This document shows, piece after piece, positions 1-7,023 of a stretch of 17,603 nucleotides of DNA. The translations under genes were made by a program, and so were the position numbers. The notes beneath the pieces are model-generated. The model was not told the DNA's origin. It saw nothing but the letters and a program-made list of their open reading frames with translations, and made no database searches. Each line of letters starts with the position of its first letter. Positions within the stretch are counted from its first letter, which is position 1. This DNA is from Galactobacillus timonensis (GTDB taxonomy: Bacteria > Bacillota_I > Bacilli_A > Erysipelotrichales > Erysipelotrichaceae), in contig NZ_LT964739.1 in assembly GCF_900240265.1 (NCBI RefSeq), forward strand, positions 1,768,411-1,786,013, in the 5' to 3' direction.

Positions 1-156
1 TACAGCATAGAGCATAACGAAAAAATGTGCAGTTATTCACGGCACATTCTCATCACAACATGAAATCTGCTCCTATTTTTATCTGCCGTATTTCTGCTGT
101 CCGCGCTTATTTTATTATGCAGGATTACAATATATTTTTCAAAAGGATGAATTTAT
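1..156. other. Upstream non-coding stretch
   Basis: No convincing gene. A 7-bp perfect inverted repeat (AATGTGC at 24-30, GCACATT at 42-48) has no following T-run. TACAAT at 126-131 could be a -10 box for the gene starting at 157, but no good -35 lies at the right distance. AAAAGGA at 141-147 is the ribosome binding site of that gene. Confidence 0.4.
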
Positions 157-1278
157 ATGGATTGGTTATCGAAATTCATTAATAAATTGAAAAAAGACTT
201 AGCCCTTGATATTAGCGATGAAGAATTTAAACAAAATCAAGCAATAATTGCTGAATGGGAGCGTCAGCATCCTGAGGAATACCACAAACATTTTAATTCT
301 TGGGAAGAGAAAGTGGCATATGCGAAGGCACATGTAACCAATCCCCGAACCTTTGAGGAGATCACAGCAGATTACAACAATGTTTTTCATACTTTAGATA
401 ATGAAGATTACGTTGTGGCTATTTTAATCGGCGTAGTAGCGTATGGAGTTGCATATTCGACAGACGATCACGGAAAAGATTTGGAGAAAGGCATCGATGA
501 TATGCTTCCGAAGGATTATGACAAAAATAATCCTTTTGATATGAAAGAAGGCTGGGGACATCGCGTTTTCGGACATGATGTTGCAGCATTTCCGTTGAAA
601 AATATTCCAGGTAATTATGCTCTTCAAATTAAAGTGAGCAAATATCAAACGAAATCTGTGCGGATCGCTGATTATATTGGTCAGCCAGATGCAGAGTATG
701 TGTCAATGCTAGATCTGGTCTGGTTTTTTTACGGGAATGATGATGACAAATTAAAGGGGATTTTCAATTGTCTTGCGCATATCTTTGTTCATTTTGCCAA
801 GGATTTATGTACGCCCGCAGGGCTTCCTCTCCCATTTGTTTCATTAGGAAATACGTATCGGGAATATGAGCACGTTAATTTTTCTACGTTGCCATATAGA
901 GATTCATTGATGGCTAAGCTTGATAAAGCAAAGTTAAACATGAAAATGAGTGATTTTGCTTCTTTTGCCACAATTGAAATTTTGTCCACTATTGTTTGCC
1001 ATAATAAGCAAGTAGAAAATAAGGAATGCTTTTTACGGGAAATAAGATTGATCGCAATGGGAACGTGCATCAGTGTTCAGATGGCTTCGATATTGCTTCA
1101 TAAGGATTTGATTACGGCAGACTCATATAACCCGAACAAAATCATCCCTGGAGCAAGAGTCAATGCATTGATGACAGCTGATTGTACGCGTTTACTGTTC
1201 AAAGAAGCAATGGACTTCTCTAAACAAGAGAAAGAAATAATGGGTAGATATCAGGAAATATCGAAAAGTACAAAATGA
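157..1278 (+). CDS. Uncharacterised 373-aa protein with GHxxxGHD-type motif
   Basis: I do not recognise a named family. The start ATG is preceded by AAAAGGA with 9 nt spacing. The first 70 residues are charged and probably helical. Residues 84-100 are hydrophobic (VVAILIGVVAYGVAY), possibly a buried helix or a weak membrane segment. Two blocks look conserved: GWGHRVFGHD at 132-141 and a His/Lys/Asp plus Pro-rich block at 208-227 (HIFVHFAKD then TPAGLPLPF). Regularly spaced His and Asp in both blocks suggest a metal-binding or catalytic site, but that is inference. The stop overlaps the start of the next gene (ATGA), so the three genes here are probably translationally coupled. Codon use is AT-rich compared with the IS21 genes downstream, which fits horizontal acquisition. 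A toxin, defence or phage/ICE cargo protein are all possible; none is shown. Confidence 0.75.
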   Translation: MDWLSKFINKLKKDLALDISDEEFKQNQAIIAEWERQHPEEYHKHFNSWEEKVAYAKAHVTNPRTFEEITADYNNVFHTLDNEDYVVAILIGVVAYGVAYSTDDHGKDLEKGIDDMLPKDYDKNNPFDMKEGWGHRVFGHDVAAFPLKNIPGNYALQIKVSKYQTKSVRIADYIGQPDAEYVSMLDLVWFFYGNDDDKLKGIFNCLAHIFVHFAKDLCTPAGLPLPFVSLGNTYREYEHVNFSTLPYRDSLMAKLDKAKLNMKMSDFASFATIEILSTIVCHNKQVENKECFLREIRLIAMGTCISVQMASILLHKDLITADSYNPNKIIPGARVNALMTADCTRLLFKEAMDFSKQEKEIMGRYQEISKSTK

Positions 1279-1442
1279 AAGACGACGATAAAAAGATAAA
1301 GCCAATATTAGGTGTTCTCATTATTGGCGTTAGTGCAATCGCAAATAAGTTCTTGGGATGGATATGTGCACGCCGAAAAGAGGCAAAATTTCGTAAAGCG
1401 GCAGAGGATGCCGAAATGAGGAAGGGGGAAAAGGAAGACTAA
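1275..1442 (+). CDS. Small membrane protein, 55 aa
   Basis: This short reading frame starts within the stop of the preceding gene (ATGA at 1275-1278) and ends in a TAATG overlap with the next. The product has an acidic/basic N-terminus (MKDDDKKIKP), one hydrophobic segment at about residues 11-31 (ILGVLIIGVSAIANKFLGWIC), then a strongly charged tail rich in Lys, Arg and Glu. That makes it a likely single-pass membrane protein with a cytoplasmic charged tail. The tight overlaps on both sides are the best evidence that it is real. The function is unknown. A membrane anchor, holin-like partner or accessory subunit for the 373-aa protein is speculative. Confidence 0.6.
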   Translation: MKDDDKKIKPILGVLIIGVSAIANKFLGWICARRKEAKFRKAAEDAEMRKGEKED

Positions 1443-1576
1443 TGTCGATAATTTTTGCTTTTGTTGCGGCTGCTATTTTGGGCATTATTTCTTTACTTAT
1501 TTCTTATTTTAAGATGCAAATTCTGGTTCGTCGGTACATGTCTTCCGCTAAAACCGGTGCATTTATGTTGAGTTGA
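1442..1576 (+). CDS. Small hydrophobic protein, 44 aa, possibly truncated by the IS
   Basis: The start codon overlaps the stop of the 55-aa gene (TAATG). Residues 3-22 form one transmembrane helix (IIFAFVAAAILGIISLLISY), followed by a basic stretch (KMQILVRRYMSS). The reading frame ends at 1576, about 12 bp before the left end of the IS21 element, so the original C-terminus may have been lost or altered by insertion. No continuation is recognisable on the right side of the element. Together with the two genes before it, it forms a compact three-gene unit: one larger, probably soluble protein and two single-span peptides. Confidence 0.5.
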   Translation: MSIIFAFVAAAILGIISLLISYFKMQILVRRYMSSAKTGAFMLS

Positions 1577-1646
1577 TGGTGCGGGCGTGTCGCTTTAACG
1601 GTGCGCCTTTTATTATGGTTATGTAGTTTGATGAAAGGAGATTACA

Positions 1647-3200
1647 ATGCAAAACTACACTGCCATTATGGGCATTATCCGTATGAGACAGCAGGGTCTC
1701 TCATACCGGCAATGCCACGATCGCTTCAAGGTCGGAAACAGTACTATCACCCTGCTCATGGCCAGATACCAGGACCTTGGCTTATCCTTGACAGACCTGG
1801 AGAAAATGGATCCCCAAAAGGTTGTCCAGGCGTTCTATCCACCGGATGAAAAACGGCGCAAAGATGTTCCGCTGCCTGACTTCAAGAAGATCCATGAACG
1901 TCTTATGGAGAAAGGAAGTAAAGCCAACCTGTTCTTCCTCTGGACCGAGTATAAGCAGGACAATCCCAACGGCTATCAATATTCGCAATTTGCGGAATAC
2001 TACCACCGCTATGTCGAGCAAAACTTCGGAAGCCAGGATGTCTCCATGGCTGTCGAACGTATCCCTGGTGAGAAGGTATTTATCGACTGGGTCGGTGACC
2101 AACCGGAAATCATTATGAATCCAGAATCAGGTGAGCTTCAGAAAGTTCATGTGTTCGTCACGACGGTTGGAGTGAGCAGCTATCTATTCGCCGAACTGTT
2201 TCCTGACGAGCAGCTGCCGAACTTTATGAAAGGCACTAATGATGCCCTGGCATTCTATGATGCGGTTCCGAAATATTTAGTCCCTGATAATGCGGCTACA
2301 GCGGTTACCAAGCACACAAAGGATGTTCTGCTTATTAACAGCACTTATCAGGATCTTGAGAGTTTCTATGACACCATTATTCTCCCACCGCCCGCCTATA
2401 AGCCAAAAGGAAAACCAACTGTGGAAAAACATGTTCAACTTCTTGAAACATGGCTTTTGGAAAAACTGAAGGAGAATGTTTACAGCAGCTTTGCCAGCGC
2501 CAATGAGGCCTGTAAAAAGATAATAGCGGACATCAATGACAGGAAGCCAACTGGTTGGGAACATTCCCGTAAAGAGATGTTCGAGCTCTACGATAAGCCG
2601 CAGATGAAGAAACTTTCCGACGGTGCCTTCACAACCTGCGACTATGTAGCGTTTGATCATATCCCAGCAAACTATCACTTACCATATGATGGCCACTACT
2701 ACTCTGTATTGTACACGTACTATAACAGGCCAGCCATTTTGAAGGCCACTATGACAGAAATTCGGATCTGTGATGAAAACAACAGACTTCTCTGCACTCA
2801 CCCAAGATCTTACAAGAAATTTCCGAAATACATCACTAACGATGAGCATATGTCGCCAGAGCACCGCTTCTATAAAGAAGTAAACATGCATGATGGTGAT
2901 TATTATCGCAGATGGGCATCGGCGATCGGAAAGGATATGTTTACACTGATTGATACCGTCCTCCATAGCTCCAAGCACGAAGAGCAGAGTTACAATTCGT
3001 GCAACGGCATTCTTCACATGTGCGACGGAAAATCAAAGGTTATTGTCAATATGGCTGCACGCAAATGCATAGAGCTTAACAGCTGTAAGTATTCATACTT
3101 CAAGAGAATTCTTAATGACATTCTGAATAACGGAGGCAGGCCTTCTGGAGATTCTCTTCCGGAACATAAAAACATCCGTGGAAAGGACTTCTACAAATGA
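1647..3200 (+). CDS. istA: IS21 transposase IstA
   Basis: 517-aa DDE transposase that catalyses strand transfer of the element, with IstB as the ATPase partner. The start is set by AAGGAG 8 nt upstream. The N-terminal region (residues 1-50) is an HTH-like DNA-binding segment (MRQQGLSYRQ and following). The integrase-core catalytic residues are visible: D147 in FIDWVGD, D214 in LVPDNAATAV and E260 in KGKPTVEKH. The C-terminal third resembles the IS21 Mu-transposase-like C-terminal domain. Length is normal for the family and no frameshift is visible, so it is probably active. It overlaps istB by 4 bp (ATGA), the usual IS21 arrangement. Confidence 0.95.
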   Translation: MQNYTAIMGIIRMRQQGLSYRQCHDRFKVGNSTITLLMARYQDLGLSLTDLEKMDPQKVVQAFYPPDEKRRKDVPLPDFKKIHERLMEKGSKANLFFLWTEYKQDNPNGYQYSQFAEYYHRYVEQNFGSQDVSMAVERIPGEKVFIDWVGDQPEIIMNPESGELQKVHVFVTTVGVSSYLFAELFPDEQLPNFMKGTNDALAFYDAVPKYLVPDNAATAVTKHTKDVLLINSTYQDLESFYDTIILPPPAYKPKGKPTVEKHVQLLETWLLEKLKENVYSSFASANEACKKIIADINDRKPTGWEHSRKEMFELYDKPQMKKLSDGAFTTCDYVAFDHIPANYHLPYDGHYYSVLYTYYNRPAILKATMTEIRICDENNRLLCTHPRSYKKFPKYITNDEHMSPEHRFYKEVNMHDGDYYRRWASAIGKDMFTLIDTVLHSSKHEEQSYNSCNGILHMCDGKSKVIVNMAARKCIELNSCKYSYFKRILNDILNNGGRPSGDSLPEHKNIRGKDFYK

Positions 3201-3949
3201 CCGACCGCAGAATCCTTGAAAGTACTGAAGAGCTTTGCATGAAGTTAAGACACATGAAGCTATCGGGCATGGCTGATGAACTTGAGCGTCAGAATAATGA
3301 CCCTAATCACGACCTTGTTTCATTTGATGAACGCTTGAACGGCATTATCAACGCTGAGTGGAATCTTAGATATAACAAGAAGCTCAACCGCTTCATCAAG
3401 AAAGCCACTCTCCGATATCCTGAAGCTGACCTTGACGACGCTATTTATGATCCCGCCCGTCAGCTGGATACCGATACTATTGAACGCCTGTCCAAGTGTT
3501 CCTGGATTGAGGAAGGAAGAAACCTTCTCGTTACAGGGGCCTCCGGCAGCGGTAAATCATACATTGCCAATGCGTTGTGCATATGTGCGTTACGACAGTT
3601 CAAGACCGTTCGCTATAGTAAAACCAGCACGCTCATATACGAACTTGAAAAGGCGGATCTTGAGAAGACTCACCTGGAATACATATCCAAACTAGTAAAG
3701 CTGGATCTGGTTGTGCTGGACGACTTTGGACTCATGGACCTCGATCCAGATAAGTGCAGAAATCTCTTTGAACTGATAGACGCCAGAGAAGGAAGAAAAT
3801 CCATTATTGTGATATCGCAGCTTCCAGTCTCCTCATGGTATGAGCTGTTCAAGGACAACACTTACGCAGATGCCTGTCTGGACCGATTGGTCAACAGAGC
3901 ATTCAGACTACAATTTAATGGCAAGAATATGCGGAACCCGTCCCTTTAA
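3197..3949 (+). CDS. istB: IS21 ATP-binding helper protein IstB
   Basis: 250-aa AAA+ ATPase related to DnaC/IstB. In the family it assembles on target DNA and regulates IstA. The Walker A motif GASGSGKS lies at residues 114-121 and the Walker B segment LVVLDDFG at 171-178. An N-terminal domain of about 100 residues precedes the ATPase core, as is usual. The length matches full IstB proteins. The ATGA overlap with istA indicates coupled translation. The C-terminus ends about 5 bp before the repeated right end of the element. Confidence 0.95.
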   Translation: MTDRRILESTEELCMKLRHMKLSGMADELERQNNDPNHDLVSFDERLNGIINAEWNLRYNKKLNRFIKKATLRYPEADLDDAIYDPARQLDTDTIERLSKCSWIEEGRNLLVTGASGSGKSYIANALCICALRQFKTVRYSKTSTLIYELEKADLEKTHLEYISKLVKLDLVVLDDFGLMDLDPDKCRNLFELIDAREGRKSIIVISQLPVSSWYELFKDNTYADACLDRLVNRAFRLQFNGKNMRNPSL

Positions 3950-3954
3950 CTAGC

Positions 3955-4004
3955 GTTCCGCTAAAGCGGAACGGCGCACCGATGAAGCGGAACAGCCGTT
4001 CCGT
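3955..4004. repeat. Multiple repeats at IS21 right end
   Basis: The 8-mer AGCGGAAC occurs at 3965-3972 and 3986-3993, exactly 21 bp apart (two helical turns). Inverted partners occur at 3955-3962 (GTTCCGCT) and 3998-4003 (GTTCCG). The first pair forms an 18-bp near-continuous palindrome. IS21 elements are known to carry multiple transposase-binding repeats at their ends, and these fit that role. The first palindrome could also act as a weak transcription stop after istB. Confidence 0.65.
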
Positions 4005-4013
4005 TTTTCCGGA

Positions 4014-4043
4014 TTGTGCAAATAAAACGACAATACATATAAC
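4014..4043 (+). promoter_or_regulatory. Candidate promoter for the XRE gene
   Basis: TTGTGC (4014-4019) and TATAAC (4038-4043) are separated by 18 bp. The -10 box matches 5 of 6 consensus bases and the -35 box 4 of 6. Transcription would start at the edge of the long palindrome at 4052-4113, a natural place for autorepression. Identified by eye only. Confidence 0.35.
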
Positions 4044-4051
4044 AATACATA

Positions 4052-4113
4052 TCACTCCCGTTCGTTAAGATTTTCTTGCAATCGCGATTTGCAAATCTAA
4101 CGAACAGGAGTGA
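4052..4113 (+). promoter_or_regulatory. Long hairpin holding the ribosome binding site of the XRE gene
   Basis: Outer arms TCACTCC (4052-4058) and GGAGTGA (4107-4113), then GTTCGTTA (4060-4067) with TAACGAAC (4098-4105), then GATTT (4069-4073) with AAATC (4093-4097). The centre is the 10-bp palindrome AATCGCGATT (4080-4089) flanked by TTGC/GCAA. The AGGAG at 4106-4110, 10 nt before the ATG at 4121, is in the 3' arm. As RNA the hairpin would hide the ribosome binding site; as DNA it is operator-like. Confidence 0.7.
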
Positions 4114-4120
4114 ATTTTTT

Positions 4121-4408
4121 ATGTATTTCAATCAAAACGAAATCGGAATAAGAGTCCGAGATTTGCGTAAACGTCGCGGTTTAACGATCGAGAAATTAGC
4201 CAATGAGCTGAACTACAGCCACAGCCATATGAGTAAGGCAGAGCGTGGCGTACATTGTTATTCTATTGATCTCTTGATCGACCTTTCTGAGTACTTCAAT
4301 GTCAGTCTCGATTTCCTGATTCTTGGCAGGGAGCGGGCTAATCATCAATTCAAAAAGCGTCTCCGGTTCCTCATTCAGGAGCTGATCGAGATTGAGGAGA
4401 AACTGTGA
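4121..4408 (+). CDS. XRE-family helix-turn-helix regulator, 95 aa
   Basis: Small DNA-binding protein. The Cro/C1-type HTH occupies roughly residues 9-65: IRVRDLRKRRGLTIEKLANEL is helix 1-2, YSHSHMSKAERG the recognition region, and LSEYFNVSLDFLILG the family's closing helices. A basic and then acidic tail (residues 68-95) may be a dimerisation helix. I chose ATG 4121, with AGGAG at 4106-4110; the frame is open further upstream to a TTG at 4076, but that lies inside the hairpin and lacks a ribosome binding site. The gene sits between the IS21 element and a hairpin-dense non-coding region, which it may control. Autoregulation through the palindrome directly upstream is likely but inferred. Confidence 0.85.
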   Translation: MYFNQNEIGIRVRDLRKRRGLTIEKLANELNYSHSHMSKAERGVHCYSIDLLIDLSEYFNVSLDFLILGRERANHQFKKRLRFLIQELIEIEEKL

Positions 4409-4414
4409 TGCACC

Positions 4415-4856
4415 TAATTACTGCCTGCCGATAGGCTGTGTTGCGCCCTCGAAAGAGCAGTTGATCCAAGTTAAGCTTTTCTCAGAACAGATAAGATCTG
4501 TTCTGAGAAAAAACTGCTCTTTGACAACTGAATATACATTCATCAGGTACATTCCCATGCGGGTGGAGGCGAAACCACGCCAGCCAGTTGAACCGCACGC
4601 CATGATCCTTTATCGGGGAGCGAGAAATGCGCTGTTCATATATGCCGGATCGCTTCCGGTACGGCCATGAAACGCATGGGGACAATGATACTTCTGTTCA
4701 GTCACAGCCCTGGGTGAAACCGGGATAACGCAATGAGAGCAGCTCGCAGAGATCCTGGGAGGGGTGAGAGGCCCATGGAGCCGGGAGCACCCGGACGCCT
4801 GATGATTTCCCGCTGCCGGGGTGTTGAGGACAAATTGGCAGAGAAAAATGAATGTC
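4415..4856 (+). ncRNA. Putative large structured RNA (5' part), unknown family
   Basis: No convincing gene, but local GC content rises sharply and many stable hairpins follow each other: the compound hairpin at 4452-4522, a GTGG...CCAC stem around 4562-4578, CCGGA-TCGCT-TCCGG around 4645-4660, a CCC..GGG stem with a GUGA-type loop around 4708-4725, TGGG...CCCA around 4756-4776, CCGGG-AGCA-CCCGG around 4780-4795, and CCCGC..CGGGG around 4809-4822. The IS1182 element begins at about 4857. The sequence on its far side (9432 onward) shows the same GC-rich hairpin style, so the original RNA may have exceeded 600 nt. I do not recognise RNase P, tmRNA, SRP, 6S, a group II domain V or a known riboswitch core. 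Large ornate RNAs such as ROOL or GOLLD have this size, but I cannot match them from memory. Strand is assumed from the upstream gene. Confidence 0.45.
4452..4522. repeat. Compound perfect inverted repeat
   Basis: Inner arms of 16 bp, TTTTCTCAGAACAGAT (4477-4492) and ATCTGTTCTGAGAAAA (4496-4511), with a 3-nt loop. Outer arms of 11 bp, AAAGAGCAGTT (4452-4462) and AACTGCTCTTT (4512-4522). All 27 paired positions are perfect, with a one-sided 14-nt bulge at 4463-4476. In the plus-strand RNA the T-run precedes rather than follows the stem, so this is not a normal terminator. Confidence 0.85.
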
Positions 4857-4857
4857 T

Positions 4858-4920
4858 GGGGGACTGTAACAGTTTGAGCATATTTAGAATCTGCTCAGGC
4901 TGCTACGGCCCCTTTTCTTG
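4858..4920 (+). terminator. Inward-facing terminator-like hairpin at IS1182 left end
   Basis: A long imperfect stem starts in the terminal repeat itself: GGGG pairs with CCCC, GTA with TAC, CAG with CTG and GAGCA with TGCTC, around the loop tatttagaatc, ending in CCCCTTTTCTT. It would stop plus-strand transcripts entering the element from outside, which would otherwise run antisense to the transposase. Confidence 0.55.
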
Positions 4921-5046
4921 CATGGTGAATGATAGTGCTCGAGCATTCATTCTCCGGCAATATGAAAAAGCGGCTGACGGTATCAAATCAGCACGCATTA
5001 AAAACATCTTTGTTAGTTCCATGAAAATTTCTTACTGTCTTTCGCT

Positions 5047-6660
5047 TTAGTTCATCAGTGAATTCTGCTCTGGCTTCTTCACAGTCAGACGCCAGTGGTG
5101 ATATTTGCGGAGATTGTATCCCATGATTACCAGAAGAAATTCCATTTTTACGTTTTTCATTCCTCTTCTATGGAATCGGGTAAATCTCATGTCTTCCTTA
5201 ATCACTCCGAAGGCACCTTCCGCCTGCTCGCTGCGCTTGGTTTTCAGTTCGATTCCTTTCTCTGAATCCAGCTGTTTTCTGGCTTCCGCTTTCAGCTCTT
5301 CACCCACAACATTCACGCTGTTCTGACGATATCCACGCTTGTTGTACTTCGGTATACATTTGTCTCTCAGTGGACAGCCTTCGCAATGTTTTGGCTCTGA
5401 ATAATTCTGCAGAATGGTCAGATTTCCTGCCCGTGAAATTGAACTTCTGTCTCCGTCATAATGATCGAACTTTCTTCCATTCGGACAGATCCGATAGCCA
5501 TCTTTATCAACACCCCAGTTGAATGTATTAAATGGGTGATTCTTCCTGAACATTCTGTCGTGTTCCTTGCCGTACATCGGGAACTTCTGAACCAGATTTA
5601 TTCCATGCCGGATGTTATACAGATAATTGTCATAACCTCCATATCCGGCATCAGCCGTCGGATCCCTGGGATAATAACCGTATAAGCTGTGGAATCGCTC
5701 CATAAATGGTTCCCAGGTGACCGTATCTCCAGGCGTCTGATAGATATCGCTGTTTACAATGAATCCCTCTGAAACGGCGATCTGGCAGTTATAGCAGGGG
5801 CGTGTTACACCGGAACGGTTGTAATAATCCCATTTGGTAGCCATGAAGGTCGCATCATGATCCGTCTTTGAGCAGCTGTTCCTGTCACCAATGATAGAAA
5901 GCCAGGTCTCATAGCCGCTGAGCCGTATTGCGTAGCCAAGCAGAAGATCATACCGCTTCTGAATGTCTGACTTGCGCTTTCCTTTTCCGTACTGAATTTG
6001 AATGTTTTCATGAACCATGACATCCATCAGATACTGAACGATGAACCATATTTCCAAAGCAGAGTATCTCACTTTGGTTTCGTAATAGTACCCATAAGCG
6101 AGATTCAGTGAGGTGACCGCTTTGGTAATATCGCGGAAGAGATCTGCACGTGCATTCAGAATTCGTTTCTTATAAACAAAGGAATTCTTGTACGCATTCG
6201 CCTCGATCTTCGTGCCATCTACGAACTGAGTGTTCGGATCAATTCCAGTCTCGTTGATAATATCCAGGTTGAGATCCTTCATGAGGCTGTCAATGGATTC
6301 AGTGAGCTGATTCATCACACGCGAAAAGGCCATTTTACTGGGCATTTCCTGATTAGAGAGATAGATGAACCGGATATCGGTCCGACAGTGCTGGACGATA
6401 TCTTCCAGGGAATAAATGCGATTCATGTAGGCAAAGAGAATGACTTTAACGAGCATACCTCTGTCATGACTGCGGGAGTTATTCGAACGGATTGGTTTCA
6501 CATAACGGCTGAAGTTCACTCCTTTCACCGCACCGAGAAACGAATAAAGGGTGTCATCCTGAGGCACTTTGATAAAGAGATTAAGAGGCAGGGCCAGCTG
6601 AACAGCGTTATAATAAGTGCGCTGATCGGGTCCTTCGAAAACAAGATCAGCATTTTTCAT
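5047..6660 (-). CDS. IS1182-family transposase
   Basis: 537-aa DDE transposase, full length for the family. The N-terminal DUF772-like region (about residues 30-125) carries the HTH segment ending PSKMAFSRVMNQLTESI. Catalytic candidates are D148 (FVDGTKIEAN), D337 (PTADAGYGGYDN) and E481 (QAEGAFGVIKEDMRFTRFHRRG). A Cys cluster at C426, C429 and C435 (CEGCPLRDKC) is typical of this group. An in-frame TAA lies two codons upstream, so ATG 6660 is the earliest possible start, and it has no properly spaced ribosome binding site: AAGG is only 1 nt away. A strong promoter ends 6 bp before the ATG, which suggests a leaderless mRNA. The gene is intact although the element's right end has been split from it by ISL3. 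Confidence 0.93.
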   Translation of the reverse strand: MKNADLVFEGPDQRTYYNAVQLALPLNLFIKVPQDDTLYSFLGAVKGVNFSRYVKPIRSNNSRSHDRGMLVKVILFAYMNRIYSLEDIVQHCRTDIRFIYLSNQEMPSKMAFSRVMNQLTESIDSLMKDLNLDIINETGIDPNTQFVDGTKIEANAYKNSFVYKKRILNARADLFRDITKAVTSLNLAYGYYYETKVRYSALEIWFIVQYLMDVMVHENIQIQYGKGKRKSDIQKRYDLLLGYAIRLSGYETWLSIIGDRNSCSKTDHDATFMATKWDYYNRSGVTRPCYNCQIAVSEGFIVNSDIYQTPGDTVTWEPFMERFHSLYGYYPRDPTADAGYGGYDNYLYNIRHGINLVQKFPMYGKEHDRMFRKNHPFNTFNWGVDKDGYRICPNGRKFDHYDGDRSSISRAGNLTILQNYSEPKHCEGCPLRDKCIPKYNKRGYRQNSVNVVGEELKAEARKQLDSEKGIELKTKRSEQAEGAFGVIKEDMRFTRFHRRGMKNVKMEFLLVIMGYNLRKYHHWRLTVKKPEQNSLMN

Positions 6661-6666
6661 ACCTTA

Positions 6667-6695
6667 ATTATACATGCAAGCATGTATTTAATCAA
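6667..6695 (-). promoter_or_regulatory. IS1182 transposase promoter with palindromic operator
   Basis: Reading the minus strand, TTGATT (6690-6695) and a perfect TATAAT (6667-6672) are 17 bp apart. The spacer is almost filled by the palindrome ATACATGC-TT-GCATGTAT (6670-6687), which overlaps the -10 box. The predicted start of transcription falls at or next to the ATG at 6660. The palindrome is well placed for repression, possibly by the transposase itself (inference). Confidence 0.6.
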
Positions 6696-6737
6696 CATGG
6701 ATTTCAACTTTCTTGAACTTCTTTAACATCAGACCGC

Positions 6738-6745
6738 CGAAAAAG
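6738..6745. repeat. 8-bp target duplication of ISL3 copy 1 (left)
   Basis: CGAAAAAG here is repeated at 9388-9395 directly after the element. The 8-bp length is the usual one for ISL3. On the minus strand it is the T-run following the hairpin at the IS1182 right end, so ISL3 inserted into a terminator-like tail. Confidence 0.9.
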
Positions 6746-7023
6746 GACTATCTAAAAATAGATGGGGTTTGGGGGTGCCTCTAAGAAATCCTGGGATTGA
6801 TGATCCGGGGGGAGTTAAAGAGCTGTAAACCCTCATGGGGAGGCACAACGGCCTTCTCCTTTTCGAATTTACCGATTATCATGCGGTTAGAGACATCAAT
6901 AGAAAGGAAAAGGTTCAGAGACTAGTTTCCAGCCATCTCTGAACCCATAACCAAAACCATGGTTAGTGTACCACATTCACAATACAAAATTGTTAAACAT
7001 CCTAATCATCTGAATGATTTTTG
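6746..7023 (+). promoter_or_regulatory. Structured leader of ISL3 copy 1
   Basis: Gene-free 278-bp leader. Inverted repeats: GTGCCTC (6775-6781) pairs with GAGGCAC (about 6840-6846), closing a domain of about 70 nt. GGTTCAGAGA pairs perfectly over 10 bp with TCTCTGAACC (about 6914-6947). TAACCA-AAACCA-TGGTTA follows (about 6949-6966). No clear promoter. The same structures occur in copy 2 at 14158-14435 on the minus strand. Confidence 0.5.

Larger units (their letters stand above)
1588..3994 (+). mobile_element. IS21-family insertion sequence
   Basis: Complete two-gene IS21-type element (istA, istB, overlapping by 4 bp). The imperfect terminal inverted repeats match 15 of 17 bases: CGCTTTAACGGTGCGCC at 1591-1607, and the reverse complement CGCTTCATCGGTGCGCC at 3973-3989. 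IS21-family ends usually begin with TG. TGT at 1588 and ACA ending at 3994 would satisfy this, but the outermost bases differ in spacing and I could not find a clean target duplication, so the borders are uncertain by several bases. Confidence 0.85.

Noticed and set aside
4415..4856. Group II intron remnant
   Set aside because: The GC-rich folded sequence invites this, but I see no domain V-like motif and no reverse transcriptase fragment nearby, and the start does not fit the usual GUGYG context.
4733..5050. A 105-codon plus-strand open frame across the IS1182 left end
   Set aside because: It runs through the hairpin region and the IS end, has an Arg/Gly/Pro-rich composition expected from GC-rich structured DNA, lacks a ribosome binding site and shows no domain.
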